From contig CALFHN010000142.1 of assembly GCA_937876355.1 (NCBI GenBank), positions 1 to 55,340 of the forward strand: a stretch of 55,340 nt of DNA, in the 5' to 3' direction. Origin of the DNA: an uncultured Bacteroidota bacterium (GTDB lineage: Bacteria; Bacteroidota; Rhodothermia; Rhodothermales; UBA10348). Under the pieces are notes generated by a model. It was not told the DNA's origin. It worked only from the letters and a program-made list of their open reading frames with translations, and made no database searches. The position numbers and the translations under genes were made by a program. Every line of letters begins with the position of its first letter. The stretch's first letter is position 1. Below, in pieces: positions 1 through 8,788 of the stretch.

Positions 1-728
1 CCACCAGCAGTCGTGGTAAGCGTGGACGCGAACGTCACATTACCGGTTGTGGTCGAATTGACAGTGTTCACACTGACCGCATTTGGGATTGTAAGAAGGG
101 CTCCCGTGTGACTAATAAGCAGATTACCCGCGCCCAAAGAAGCAGGTAGCTCATTACCGGCCGTCATTCCAGCAGTAAGAGTACCGTTGTACGTAACGCT
201 GACATTCGTCGTCGTTGGAGCGGTTCCTGTAAGGGAGCCGAGCGTACGCGTAATAGTCTGGCCAGTCGGAACGACAACAGCCGTTCCGAAATTAACCGTT
301 CCAGATGTCAGCGTAATGCCAGCAGTCAGCAAGAATGTTCCGACTCCGCCACCAGCAGCATCAGTATACGTAACCGTTTTAGTTGCACCACCGGTGTACG
401 TGATACTCGTTATCGTAACTACTGAGTTACCACCTGAAGTCTGAACTTCAAACGTGATTGCTTTGGCAGTCGAAATGGCCTCAGCGTAGGTGTTTGCCAA
501 AATGGTGATTGTTTCACCATCAGCTGCTGCGGTTATGGCCGTACCAATTGTCTTAAATGGACCATTGGGGAATCCACCAACAGCCATCTGGCTACCGTTG
601 AAGGTATCGTTACCTGCAACGCCATCCACGAACCATTGAGCCGACGCCTGTCCTATTCCGATAAATCCTGCAAGCAGAATTACCAGCGACAACGCCCAGA
701 ATTTTTGTAACACTTTTGGGGTGTTCAT
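1..728 (-). CDS. Secreted beta-rich surface protein, 3' end cut off
   Basis: The reading frame is open from an ATG at 728 to the window edge (242 complete codons), so only the N-terminal part is visible. It begins with a signal peptide (basic start MNTPKVLQK, hydrophobic core, likely cleavage after GQASA). Next comes a segment reading WFVDGVAGNDTFNGS...GPFKTIGTAI, resembling the DUF1565/right-handed beta-helix start 'V...G.D...G....PF.TI..A'. The remainder is Thr/Gly/Val/Ser-rich with alternating polar and hydrophobic residues and almost no charge, as in secreted beta-helix or adhesin-like proteins. An AGAGG sequence lies about 9 nt before the ATG. It is divergent from the giant gene at 1066, which starts with a similar motif. 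Function beyond surface or extracellular structure cannot be read. A type IX sorting domain is expected beyond the edge but is not seen. Confidence 0.8.
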   Translation of the reverse strand, partial: MNTPKVLQKFWALSLVILLAGFIGIGQASAQWFVDGVAGNDTFNGSQMAVGGFPNGPFKTIGTAITAAADGETITILANTYAEAISTAKAITFEVQTSGGNSVVTITSITYTGGATKTVTYTDAAGGGVGTFLLTAGITLTSGTVNFGTAVVVPTGQTITRTLGSLTGTAPTTTNVSVTYNGTLTAGMTAGNELPASLGAGNLLISHTGALLTIPNAVSVNTVNSTTTGNVTFASTLTTTAG

Positions 729-1065
729 GTACTGTGCCTCTCTATTAGAGTCATTTATTGAAGAAATAAATTCTTTCTGCGATGCAAATTGCTCGTAGAA
801 ATGAATCTGGTATAGTAAAAACGTCCAAAACCCGAGATTCAAATAATTTTGAATCCGGGCGATTTAACCAACTGTTTGAGCTAAAAACGGTTAACAAGAG
901 CTCTATGGCGTGTTTTTACTTAATTTTTAGAATATGGGCAGATGCCCATTACGAGTCATATACACGTCCAAATCCCCTAGTACCCAACGGGATACCGTGA
1001 TTTTTAGACATTTCATACTGAAGTAAAGATCTCTATTTTGGAGCAAATAGTCAATATCATCGTCC
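729..1065. promoter_or_regulatory. Divergent intergenic region between two surface-protein genes
   Basis: This 337-bp AT-rich gap separates two divergently transcribed genes and must hold both promoters. I find no clear TAnnTTTG box in the proper place for either gene. Two hairpins stand out: a 12-bp stem at 831-859 and a 6-bp stem ATGGGC/GCCCAT at 934-949 with loop AGAT. No credible gene is present; the short open frames here have no recognisable sequence character. Confidence 0.5.
831..859. repeat. Inverted repeat (12-bp stem, 4-nt loop)
   Basis: CCCG and GATTCAAA (interrupted by one bulged A at 835) pair with TTTGAATC and CGGG around the loop TAAT at 844-847. Read on the minus strand the hairpin is followed by TTTTGGACGTTTTT, which resembles an intrinsic terminator, but it lies upstream of the minus-strand gene, so a 5'-leader or regulatory role is equally possible. 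Confidence 0.55.
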
Positions 1066-4000
1066 ATGAACCTTTTACGCAGAATGACGAAGTGCTTGTT
1101 TGTTTGCAGAGCTTTCATGCTCGTTCTGTCCTTGTTGGTTCTGTCTGGAGCCCGCAATAGTGCATCAGCCCAAAGTTGTGACATTCACGTAAATCCATCA
1201 GATGGATCTGATTCAAATCTAGGAACCCGGTTTCAACCAGTTCAGTCCTTAGAAACCGGATTTTCACTTGCTGATACCGGGCAACGTTTATGCCTTGCCT
1301 CGGGTGAGTACTTTGGAGGATCGGATGCAGATGGCATCTTCTTAACAGGAACGGATAAGTCACTTACCATTGTACTCTCAACTTTCGCAGGCAATTCGCG
1401 ATTTATTTTTTCAGAAAAATCGATTTCCATAGATATAGGCTCTGGAACCCTAGACTTTGAATTTTCTGGTTCAGAATCTATTTATTTTGGAGCGGGGCAG
1501 CTCAACACAAACGACCTGTTCCCCGATGCGACAAATTTTCTTCACTCATTTATCCTTGTGAGCGGAACTTTAAATTTTGGTGATATTCCGGTTGTTTTCG
1601 GCGAATCTGTTGGTAATCCATTCTACGTCAATTCCAGCAATTCAGACAAAACCTCCCCAGCCTCTGCTCGGATACAATTGGGCAACAGCATACAGGGAAG
1701 TAACGTCTTATATACTGAGGCACCACGCGTCTGGGAGTTTTCTGGTGGCACACCCGGAATCATTCGAACGGTCTCAACACCCTCTTTGGTGGCCAACTCG
1801 TCTCTCGTATTTTCGAATTCAGGACCAGTTCAGGTAACTGAAATGGTAACGCTAGTCTCTGAATCGACGGTTTTGGTTACGGCTGCTTCTGTATCTGAAG
1901 TGTCGTTTACCAATGGCATCACACTAAACGAAGGCGCAAAAATTACGCATGCTGGCTCCAACACATTAATGTTCGACCTTTTTGCACCTGACAATGGGGA
2001 AATTTTTGTTGAATCTGTAGGCGAAGGCATTCTCGTCCTAAACTCTTTGACAAACGCAACTGATGCCATAATAAACGTGTCCATCCCATCTGGATCCGTT
2101 CATATCAATTCCCCGATGATATTTAAGGGGGTTATCGATCTTCAATCTAGCATGGAAATCAATGCAGACGTAACAATCGACCTGAACACATCAAAAAGCC
2201 CATCATTTTTAATGTCTGGAATGTTGTCACACGGGAATCACAGCGTTACTCTCACACACGATTTTTCATCATCTACGCAACTAATTATTACAGAATCTGC
2301 TCAATTTTCAGGACAACCTATCAAATTGGAAGGTTTTTTTGAATTGACGGGTGGCGGACTGGGGCGTTTTGAAGGATTGAATCCATTTCGAATAGAATCT
2401 AATAATGTTTCATTGTCAGACTCTATTAGGGTAGGTCTTGGATCTTCTCTCGTTCTGAAATCGAGCGATGCCCGAATTGAGGGCACCTTATATGTAGCTG
2501 GCGGAACCGTTGATATTCAGGCAAGTGAAGTCTTTTTTGACAATTTCGAAATGACCAGCGGTGAACTAGTACCTCACGGGGCCTTTGTAAATGTGAATGG
2601 CCGATTTTTGGTTTCCGGTGGAACAACGAATACCGTAGATCTCAAATTTACTTCTGTAACCGCTGGAGTCATAGACGTCGCAGAGCCTATTGGTTCAGTA
2701 CAGATTGCGGAATCCAACCTTCAAGTCATTGGCCATATTCTAAGTACCGCGGATTGCAACGTCAGCGGTTCTACTCTAGAGATTGTAAATGAAGCGTCTT
2801 TTACGTGCTCTACTGTTCAAACGAGCCAGAATTCTTTAATACAGCTTGGGACCGGTTCTCGCTTGGTGTCGACAGGCACCATTGATTTGACAGATGCCTC
2901 TCTGTTAACCCAGTCTGGGTCCCGACTCGTTGTTGGAGGCAGTCTGTTACTGGGATCATCAGGGACTTATGATACCGGGAATTCAACGATTTCATGGACT
3001 GGGATGTTGCAACGTATTGAATCACCCAAGCTTACAGATTGGTTAGATTTTTCGTGGATAAGCCCCGACGCTACTTTGGAAATAGATGGCCGTGTAGGTT
3101 TAAAGACAAATTTGGTGTTAACTGACGTCACCATGCTCCTGCAAAACAACTCGGTGCTCCGCCTCGATGGTGATTTGGATATTTCGGTCAATCACTTTTC
3201 ATTTTCAAGTTCTTCTGCATTAATAATGCAGGGCGGGAATATTCGGTCGCTGGATAGTGGGAGCACAATCCTCCTGCCGTCAACCTTCATAAATAATGAC
3301 ACTACTATTGACTCTAACTTCGTCATAAACGGCTCCTTAACGCTTGCAAATGGAGTCTTTAGTCTTCCAGATCACATCAGCGGCCGAGTTTCCGGCAACC
3401 TTGTTTCAATGGGCGGCGGCATGGTTGTGAATTCAGGTTCGACTATGTCGATAGATGGGAGCACCAACACTACCTCCGGACTCATTACATTAGCAAATGA
3501 ATCAGTTCTGGAAGTTCAAAACAAAGTTGTTTTTACTGACGTTTCTACTGATTTCTCAAGAGGAATGCTCCGCTTTGTCGGTGACGCAACACTCTTATTT
3601 GATGCCGTTCTTCGCACCGAAATCTTGGATATTACTTCGAATGTGGATGTCGTACTCCTGGCAAGTAATTTAGAGTTGGCAACAAATGGCTTCTCTCTAC
3701 TTACTGGCGCGAGCCTAAATCTTGGAAATGGGACTTTGCGCCTTGGATCTCGGGGTAGAACACTAAATCTACTCATTCAGGGAACGATCACGGGTTCTTC
3801 TGAAGCGAAAACATTGATTCAGGGAAGTGGAGGCACCATTTTAGGACAGGGGCAGCTTGCGAATTTGGTTCTGGATCTCGATACAGAGATGAGTGAGATG
3901 ATACTGGAGTCTGAAATCTTTTCATTGAATCAGTCAATCAAATTCCAATTCGGGATACTGACCGTTCGTTCTCAATCCTTAAATTTTATCGCCACCGAAA

Positions 4001-7000
4001 GCTTTCTACTTACCATTCCCATTCGGAATAACAAACTGATATCCAATTTTAGTTTTTCCCAAGTAACTAATGTAAATCAAGATTCAACACCCATTTCCCT
4101 GATTTTAAGAGGAGCACTATCGGCTTTCCTTTCCTATGATAGCCTGCTTGAGCTCGGTCCTCTTTCCAATCTCGATATATCTGTACCGGATTTATTCAAT
4201 TCTCCGCCCGTGTTCGGTATGGTAACTGACGTTCCCATCACACTCTCTGGGTCACTTATTCTTTCTAAAAACACACTCATCAGAAGCCCCTCCATAACGA
4301 TTCAAAGCGATAATACCGACAGCATTATTGCTGGAACGATTGACACCTTAATTGTTAACGGATCCGGAAATATTTCAGGAGAGGGTAGTGGTACGATAGG
4401 CTCTCTCTTCCTTGATTCAGGAAGCCTCACACTTGCTAATATTAAACAAATTCGGACCTTAAGTCTAACCAATGCTCAGTTGTCCTTGAGCGGAGAACAC
4501 GACATCCTGTTCCAAAATTCCATTTCCGTGAATGCTTCTACTCTAAATATGAACGTGCAAGGATATGTAGCAGGATCTTCGCAAAGTGCATCTTTCAACT
4601 TAATCAATTCACAATTGGTCTTTGGAGAAAGTGGAGATCTCTTTTTTGAATCCCCTGTAAACGTCTGGTTTGATGCCAATTCCGAAGTTGTTGCAGATCC
4701 TGCTAAAGGTGGTGAGATTCACTTTTTTTCAGGAAGCTTCCTCACGATTGAAACCCCGATCCCGCGGGTATCCATATCTGGCCCACTGAGCCAAATCGTT
4801 CTGAATAGTAATCTTTCAATATCGGACCGGCTCGTTTCAACTAAAGGGTCCATCGAACTGGGGTCATGGAATCTTAGTTTTGACAGCGCTAGTTGGTTCT
4901 ATGGTGGATCGCGAGTATTTAGCAATCAGTCTTCAAGTACTTCAACAATAACATTTTCAGGGAATTCAGCTTTGAATTTATCTGCTAATCTTTTGTTAGA
5001 GAATTCCAATTTAACCATAGATGCCACAAACGGACCTATTGCTGTTCGTTCTTCTAACAATGGTGCGCGAAAAATCACGTTGCAAAATGGGCAACTTCAA
5101 ATTCGGAATGGAATCCTCGATTTGGCTTCCAATGACATCATTGTTCAGGGAAACCGTCAACCGATCATGACCTTGAACAATTCTCAAGTCAGTAGCACGA
5201 TTCTCTATCCAGAATTGGAATTGAATTCAAGACTCAAGCTGCCAAGCCCAACTTTTCCATTTTCTAACCACCTTGTGGGCGAGATCGTAGTTGAGGGCCC
5301 ATCTGGCTCCGAAATCAGATCTATAGGCACTAATACTGTTTCAGCATTAAGAATTGAAAGGGCCATTTCGCTCCCACCAGACAACACGCCAATTCAGGTG
5401 ACCCAGAGATTTTCCTATGGTCATCAAAATGCTTCAGTAAACATGAACGGACCAGGATCTTTAGTTTTTGGGCAAGGAACTCAACTCATTCGTCGTGGAA
5501 GTGGTGCGTTGTCTCATGCACCCGTGTTTCTTGGACCCGTTTCAGTCGGATACAATCTTGATGACGGAACAGTCATTTCGCCTGCATCGGTTTTCTTCCT
5601 GGACGAGTTAGTCACTGGATTTGAAATACCCCCGGTTGAAATCGGCGTAAATCATTTTGCCGTTATGAGTGGAAACTCCAATGATCAGATTCACATCGTC
5701 AAATTGAATCAAAATCTTAGAGTATTAGGTTCTTTGTCTGTATTTAGTGGAATATTTAATCAGGCTGACCAGGATGTTTCATTTGAAACTGGCAGCTCAT
5801 TAGCATTATTTGAATTAGATGAACGGGCCCCGTCTTCGTACAGGTCAAATAGGGCTTATTCCGTTACGGGTGAAATCAATCTTGTGGTCCGTTCAATATC
5901 TGCGAGCAAGGTGTTAACCACCTCGTTTTTTCCGGCCGGCATCCCTGTAGACAGATTCGATATTGATGCTGGCCAAAATCAATCTACAATCTCTTCACGA
6001 ATTTTTTTGCAGGGCGATCGAGAAGCAAATAATATTCATATTTCGACTTCTTCGGGTTCGTCGGTCAATCTATTTGGAAGCTCTCTGACAGCAGCAGATA
6101 CGTTAGCTATCCATGGGGGCGCGGTTTCTTCAGATCAGTTTTCAACAATGAGAGCGAGCAACTTTTTCGAGCTTTCCACTAACGCGTCGATCGTAGGAAA
6201 TATTTCTATTGTAGCAAAAGGAAACGCTTTGCTGAACGGCGAATTGAGGGTGTTGACATTTGATGCTGCTGGAGATACTGTTATTGGAGGAACCTGGGGA
6301 CCGAATAGCTCAATCAAGTTCTCCGGCCAAAATCAACAGGTCACGTTTGAAACAGACGAATTAGTGTTTTCAAATCTAACCATTGACTCGGTGTCAGAAG
6401 ATGGCGAAACCGTTTTTTCAGGACCTAACAAAAGCGTGTTGAAAGTATCGCATAAATTGGCTCTAATTTCAGGTCGTTTAAACACAGGGCGCTCTTCAAT
6501 AATAATTCAGCCCTCGGCAATAATCGAATCTTCTGAATTTTCCTGGTTATTGGGAGTAGTCAAGAGAGCTGTTAAGGCAGGCTTTACAGGAGACGTGCTG
6601 TTTCCTCTAGGGTCCAAAGAAAAGAAATTTCCCCTTTCATTAACGATACCTAGTCCTCTTCTTTCCAGCACAATCTTTAGTCTAACTTTATTTGAACAAG
6701 AACCCATGATAAAAGCAGGGCTTCCTACCCAAATAAATGAGACCATTGTTCAAAACACCGATACGTACTGGTGGAAGCTAACAAGTACTGTCAACTTTGG
6801 ATCAGCTCAGCCTTTTTCTATATCATCTGAACTTGATTCTGATATCGGATTTGAAGAAGTTTTACTGACGCTTCAGGTAGGTAATGCCCTTGATCAATGG
6901 AAGTCAGGACCAATCAAAAATGATACTCGCATCAGCAGCGGGACAATTAATGAGGGGCTTTCACCTACCGGGCTTCGCGTCAGCCCGGGTGTTTCAAACC

Positions 7001-7908
7001 GGAAATCAGATTGGATATTTTTCCAATTCCTAGACGCTTGGGCTGAATCGTCAAATGTAAAGGCAGACATATATTTGAATGACGAACTTTGGATTTCAGA
7101 CGTAAAGCCTGGTGAAACAACGCCAATTGTACCGGTAACTCCGCCGCAAAATGGATTTTTATTGGCTACGTCAACATTAATCAATCAAGATCCAATCAAT
7201 AATATTCTGGCGGTCATCGAAGTACCGTTTCAAGTTGGGAGCCTCACTAGGCTCGTTCAAGCCAAAGATACTCCTTCGTCGCCACGGCTACTTACATCCT
7301 TACCTATACAAGCCGCCCCGGGCGTCCAAGTACTTTATTTAGCGCTCAGTGAGGACGTGATTGACTTAAGTAAACCGTGGCCAGAATCAACCACTATTGT
7401 TACCAATTTAAGTGCGAATACATTTTCGGAAACCTCATCTTCGCTAACCCAAGCCTCAACATTGAAAGTGGTTTCAGCTGCGAAAGGCATTTCGTTTTCG
7501 AAGTTTGCGTCGTTTCCAACCAGTGCTTTTCCCAATCTAATTATTATCGGCGACGATCTCAGGATGGGCCTACTTGGAAACGACGGGGTGCTAAATAGAG
7601 GGATAGTGTCTACAGACCTATTGAAGAATCCAGTAGTGCCTTTTGAATTCTCATTCGACTCAATTTATCCAAATCCTGCCCAGGATCATGCCTCCGTGAT
7701 CTTTTCAATTAAGAACGATGGGCCAGTTCTCATGGAGCTATTTGATCTCATTGGAAAGAAGATCTTTTCAAATATTCTGACAGACGTTGACCCGAGAACT
7801 AAACAAATAATCACGCTTGATACAAAATATTTGGCAGCGGGAAGTTACTTTTTAAGTATATCATCCGATGGTAAACGTGAATCAAAAGCGTTAACGATCA
7901 TCCGTTGA
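1066..7908 (+). CDS. Giant secreted beta-helix/adhesin-like protein with T9SS type A sorting domain
   Basis: The protein has 2280 residues. Residues 1-36 form a signal peptide (basic MNLLRRMTK, hydrophobic core, cleavage near SASA|QS). Residues about 39-80 (IHVNPSDGSDSNLGTR...GEYFGG) match the DUF1565-like start of parallel beta-helix proteins. About 2000 residues follow of Ser/Thr/Asn-rich, weakly repetitive beta sequence with hardly any cysteine. Around 2040-2180 there is a stretch resembling DUF4397 (VKADIYLNDELW; tentative). Residues about 2192-2280 (SIYPNPAQDHASVIF...LFDLIGKKI...LAAGSYFLSI...) are a typical Por/type IX C-terminal sorting domain, which directs export across the outer membrane and surface attachment. 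No Shine-Dalgarno precedes the ATG, as is common in this phylum. It is probably a cell-surface or released structural/adhesive protein; the ligand is unknown. Confidence 0.88.
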   Translation: MNLLRRMTKCLFVCRAFMLVLSLLVLSGARNSASAQSCDIHVNPSDGSDSNLGTRFQPVQSLETGFSLADTGQRLCLASGEYFGGSDADGIFLTGTDKSLTIVLSTFAGNSRFIFSEKSISIDIGSGTLDFEFSGSESIYFGAGQLNTNDLFPDATNFLHSFILVSGTLNFGDIPVVFGESVGNPFYVNSSNSDKTSPASARIQLGNSIQGSNVLYTEAPRVWEFSGGTPGIIRTVSTPSLVANSSLVFSNSGPVQVTEMVTLVSESTVLVTAASVSEVSFTNGITLNEGAKITHAGSNTLMFDLFAPDNGEIFVESVGEGILVLNSLTNATDAIINVSIPSGSVHINSPMIFKGVIDLQSSMEINADVTIDLNTSKSPSFLMSGMLSHGNHSVTLTHDFSSSTQLIITESAQFSGQPIKLEGFFELTGGGLGRFEGLNPFRIESNNVSLSDSIRVGLGSSLVLKSSDARIEGTLYVAGGTVDIQASEVFFDNFEMTSGELVPHGAFVNVNGRFLVSGGTTNTVDLKFTSVTAGVIDVAEPIGSVQIAESNLQVIGHILSTADCNVSGSTLEIVNEASFTCSTVQTSQNSLIQLGTGSRLVSTGTIDLTDASLLTQSGSRLVVGGSLLLGSSGTYDTGNSTISWTGMLQRIESPKLTDWLDFSWISPDATLEIDGRVGLKTNLVLTDVTMLLQNNSVLRLDGDLDISVNHFSFSSSSALIMQGGNIRSLDSGSTILLPSTFINNDTTIDSNFVINGSLTLANGVFSLPDHISGRVSGNLVSMGGGMVVNSGSTMSIDGSTNTTSGLITLANESVLEVQNKVVFTDVSTDFSRGMLRFVGDATLLFDAVLRTEILDITSNVDVVLLASNLELATNGFSLLTGASLNLGNGTLRLGSRGRTLNLLIQGTITGSSEAKTLIQGSGGTILGQGQLANLVLDLDTEMSEMILESEIFSLNQSIKFQFGILTVRSQSLNFIATESFLLTIPIRNNKLISNFSFSQVTNVNQDSTPISLILRGALSAFLSYDSLLELGPLSNLDISVPDLFNSPPVFGMVTDVPITLSGSLILSKNTLIRSPSITIQSDNTDSIIAGTIDTLIVNGSGNISGEGSGTIGSLFLDSGSLTLANIKQIRTLSLTNAQLSLSGEHDILFQNSISVNASTLNMNVQGYVAGSSQSASFNLINSQLVFGESGDLFFESPVNVWFDANSEVVADPAKGGEIHFFSGSFLTIETPIPRVSISGPLSQIVLNSNLSISDRLVSTKGSIELGSWNLSFDSASWFYGGSRVFSNQSSSTSTITFSGNSALNLSANLLLENSNLTIDATNGPIAVRSSNNGARKITLQNGQLQIRNGILDLASNDIIVQGNRQPIMTLNNSQVSSTILYPELELNSRLKLPSPTFPFSNHLVGEIVVEGPSGSEIRSIGTNTVSALRIERAISLPPDNTPIQVTQRFSYGHQNASVNMNGPGSLVFGQGTQLIRRGSGALSHAPVFLGPVSVGYNLDDGTVISPASVFFLDELVTGFEIPPVEIGVNHFAVMSGNSNDQIHIVKLNQNLRVLGSLSVFSGIFNQADQDVSFETGSSLALFELDERAPSSYRSNRAYSVTGEINLVVRSISASKVLTTSFFPAGIPVDRFDIDAGQNQSTISSRIFLQGDREANNIHISTSSGSSVNLFGSSLTAADTLAIHGGAVSSDQFSTMRASNFFELSTNASIVGNISIVAKGNALLNGELRVLTFDAAGDTVIGGTWGPNSSIKFSGQNQQVTFETDELVFSNLTIDSVSEDGETVFSGPNKSVLKVSHKLALISGRLNTGRSSIIIQPSAIIESSEFSWLLGVVKRAVKAGFTGDVLFPLGSKEKKFPLSLTIPSPLLSSTIFSLTLFEQEPMIKAGLPTQINETIVQNTDTYWWKLTSTVNFGSAQPFSISSELDSDIGFEEVLLTLQVGNALDQWKSGPIKNDTRISSGTINEGLSPTGLRVSPGVSNRKSDWIFFQFLDAWAESSNVKADIYLNDELWISDVKPGETTPIVPVTPPQNGFLLATSTLINQDPINNILAVIEVPFQVGSLTRLVQAKDTPSSPRLLTSLPIQAAPGVQVLYLALSEDVIDLSKPWPESTTIVTNLSANTFSETSSSLTQASTLKVVSAAKGISFSKFASFPTSAFPNLIIIGDDLRMGLLGNDGVLNRGIVSTDLLKNPVVPFEFSFDSIYPNPAQDHASVIFSIKNDGPVLMELFDLIGKKIFSNILTDVDPRTKQIITLDTKYLAAGSYFLSISSDGKRESKALTIIR

Positions 7909-7927
7909 GGTCTTTTTTCTCAATAGA

Positions 7928-8779
7928 TCAACGAGTAAAATAGAGTTCGTGATTCTTTTGAAACGTCTCTGAAATCAAATCATATTTACGTTCTTCAATC
8001 AGAATTTGATCGGACATAATTACTATCCGGTTGAAATAATTCGCTGCTGGCTCCCCTCCCCTTCCCCGGCTGCTCGTACTCGTTCCTGAAGTTGCTACGA
8101 TAATGGGTTTGGCGCCCTCGTGAATGGAGACGTGAGCAACGTGCGAGATGTGAAGGTGACCACTTAGAATTAGATCGACCTCCATTTCATGTGCCGTTCT
8201 AAACGCATCGTGAGCGCCTTTGGAGAGATCGTGATCGCCTAACAATTCGAGCTCAGCCAGATGATGATGTACAACAAGAACGCGAAATACGCCTTTGGGG
8301 ACGTCAGAAAAGCCTTCACGAATCTGTGAAAGTTCTTTTTTGGTGATTCTTCCACCTTGAATGGTCCAACCAAATGCCGAGTTTATGCCCTGCACGACAA
8401 CATGTGCCGCGGGTTGAATCTTGTCTGAAGAGGTCTCAGGGCGCACCTCGGCTTCAGGCCCTCCCAGTTCTAGTCGCGGAGCAAGATCCGCGGTAATCAG
8501 CCTTTTGTAGCGTCTCAGGGGGTCAAATAGCCTTGAACCTAGGCGCCACCAAGGGAATACGTCGTGGTTTCCCGGAACGACGAGGGTGGGCGCGTCGAAT
8601 GCTTCCAGCATTCGACGCGCCGCCCTAAACTGATGTCCAAATGCTCGCTGGGTGAGGTCGCCGCTCACAACCACTAAATCTACAATGGATTCGTTGATAT
8701 CCCGGACGAGCGCTTCCACAATGGTAGGATGACTGATCTTACCAAAATGAATGTCTGAAATATGGGCGATTCGCGTCAA
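7928..8779 (-). CDS. Metallophosphoesterase (calcineurin-like, CpdA type)
   Basis: The 283-residue protein has all family motifs of dinuclear-metal phosphoesterases: DIH (D9, H11), GD (D41), GNHD (N71, H72), the HHH metal site at 171-173 and GHLH at 207-210. The short form and motif spacing fit CpdA-like 3',5'-cyclic-nucleotide phosphodiesterases, but substrate cannot be assigned from sequence; Ser/Thr phosphatase-like or nucleotide pyrophosphatase activity is possible. No signal peptide is present, so it should be cytoplasmic. It starts 9 bp after the stop of the PDH E2 gene and is probably the last gene of that operon. A perfect 15-bp hairpin lies inside the coding sequence (8589-8621, codons for RRMLEAFDA). 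It converges on the giant gene across only 19 bp. Confidence 0.88.
   Translation of the reverse strand: MTRIAHISDIHFGKISHPTIVEALVRDINESIVDLVVVSGDLTQRAFGHQFRAARRMLEAFDAPTLVVPGNHDVFPWWRLGSRLFDPLRRYKRLITADLAPRLELGGPEAEVRPETSSDKIQPAAHVVVQGINSAFGWTIQGGRITKKELSQIREGFSDVPKGVFRVLVVHHHLAELELLGDHDLSKGAHDAFRTAHEMEVDLILSGHLHISHVAHVSIHEGAKPIIVATSGTSTSSRGRGGEPAANYFNRIVIMSDQILIEERKYDLISETFQKNHELYFTR
8589..8621. repeat. Perfect 15-bp inverted repeat inside metallophosphoesterase gene
   Basis: GGCGCGTCGAATGCT (8589-8603) and AGCATTCGACGCGCC (8607-8621) are exact reverse complements around the 3-nt loop TCC. The repeat is coding and in frame, covering roughly residues 54-63. Neither strand has a following T-tract. 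Confidence 0.9.
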
Positions 8780-8788
8780 GTATAAAAC

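Noticed and set aside
782..1184. Short open frames in the divergent region 729-1065 and antisense to the giant gene
   Set aside because: Composition is random-like, no start signal, and they cross a hairpin.
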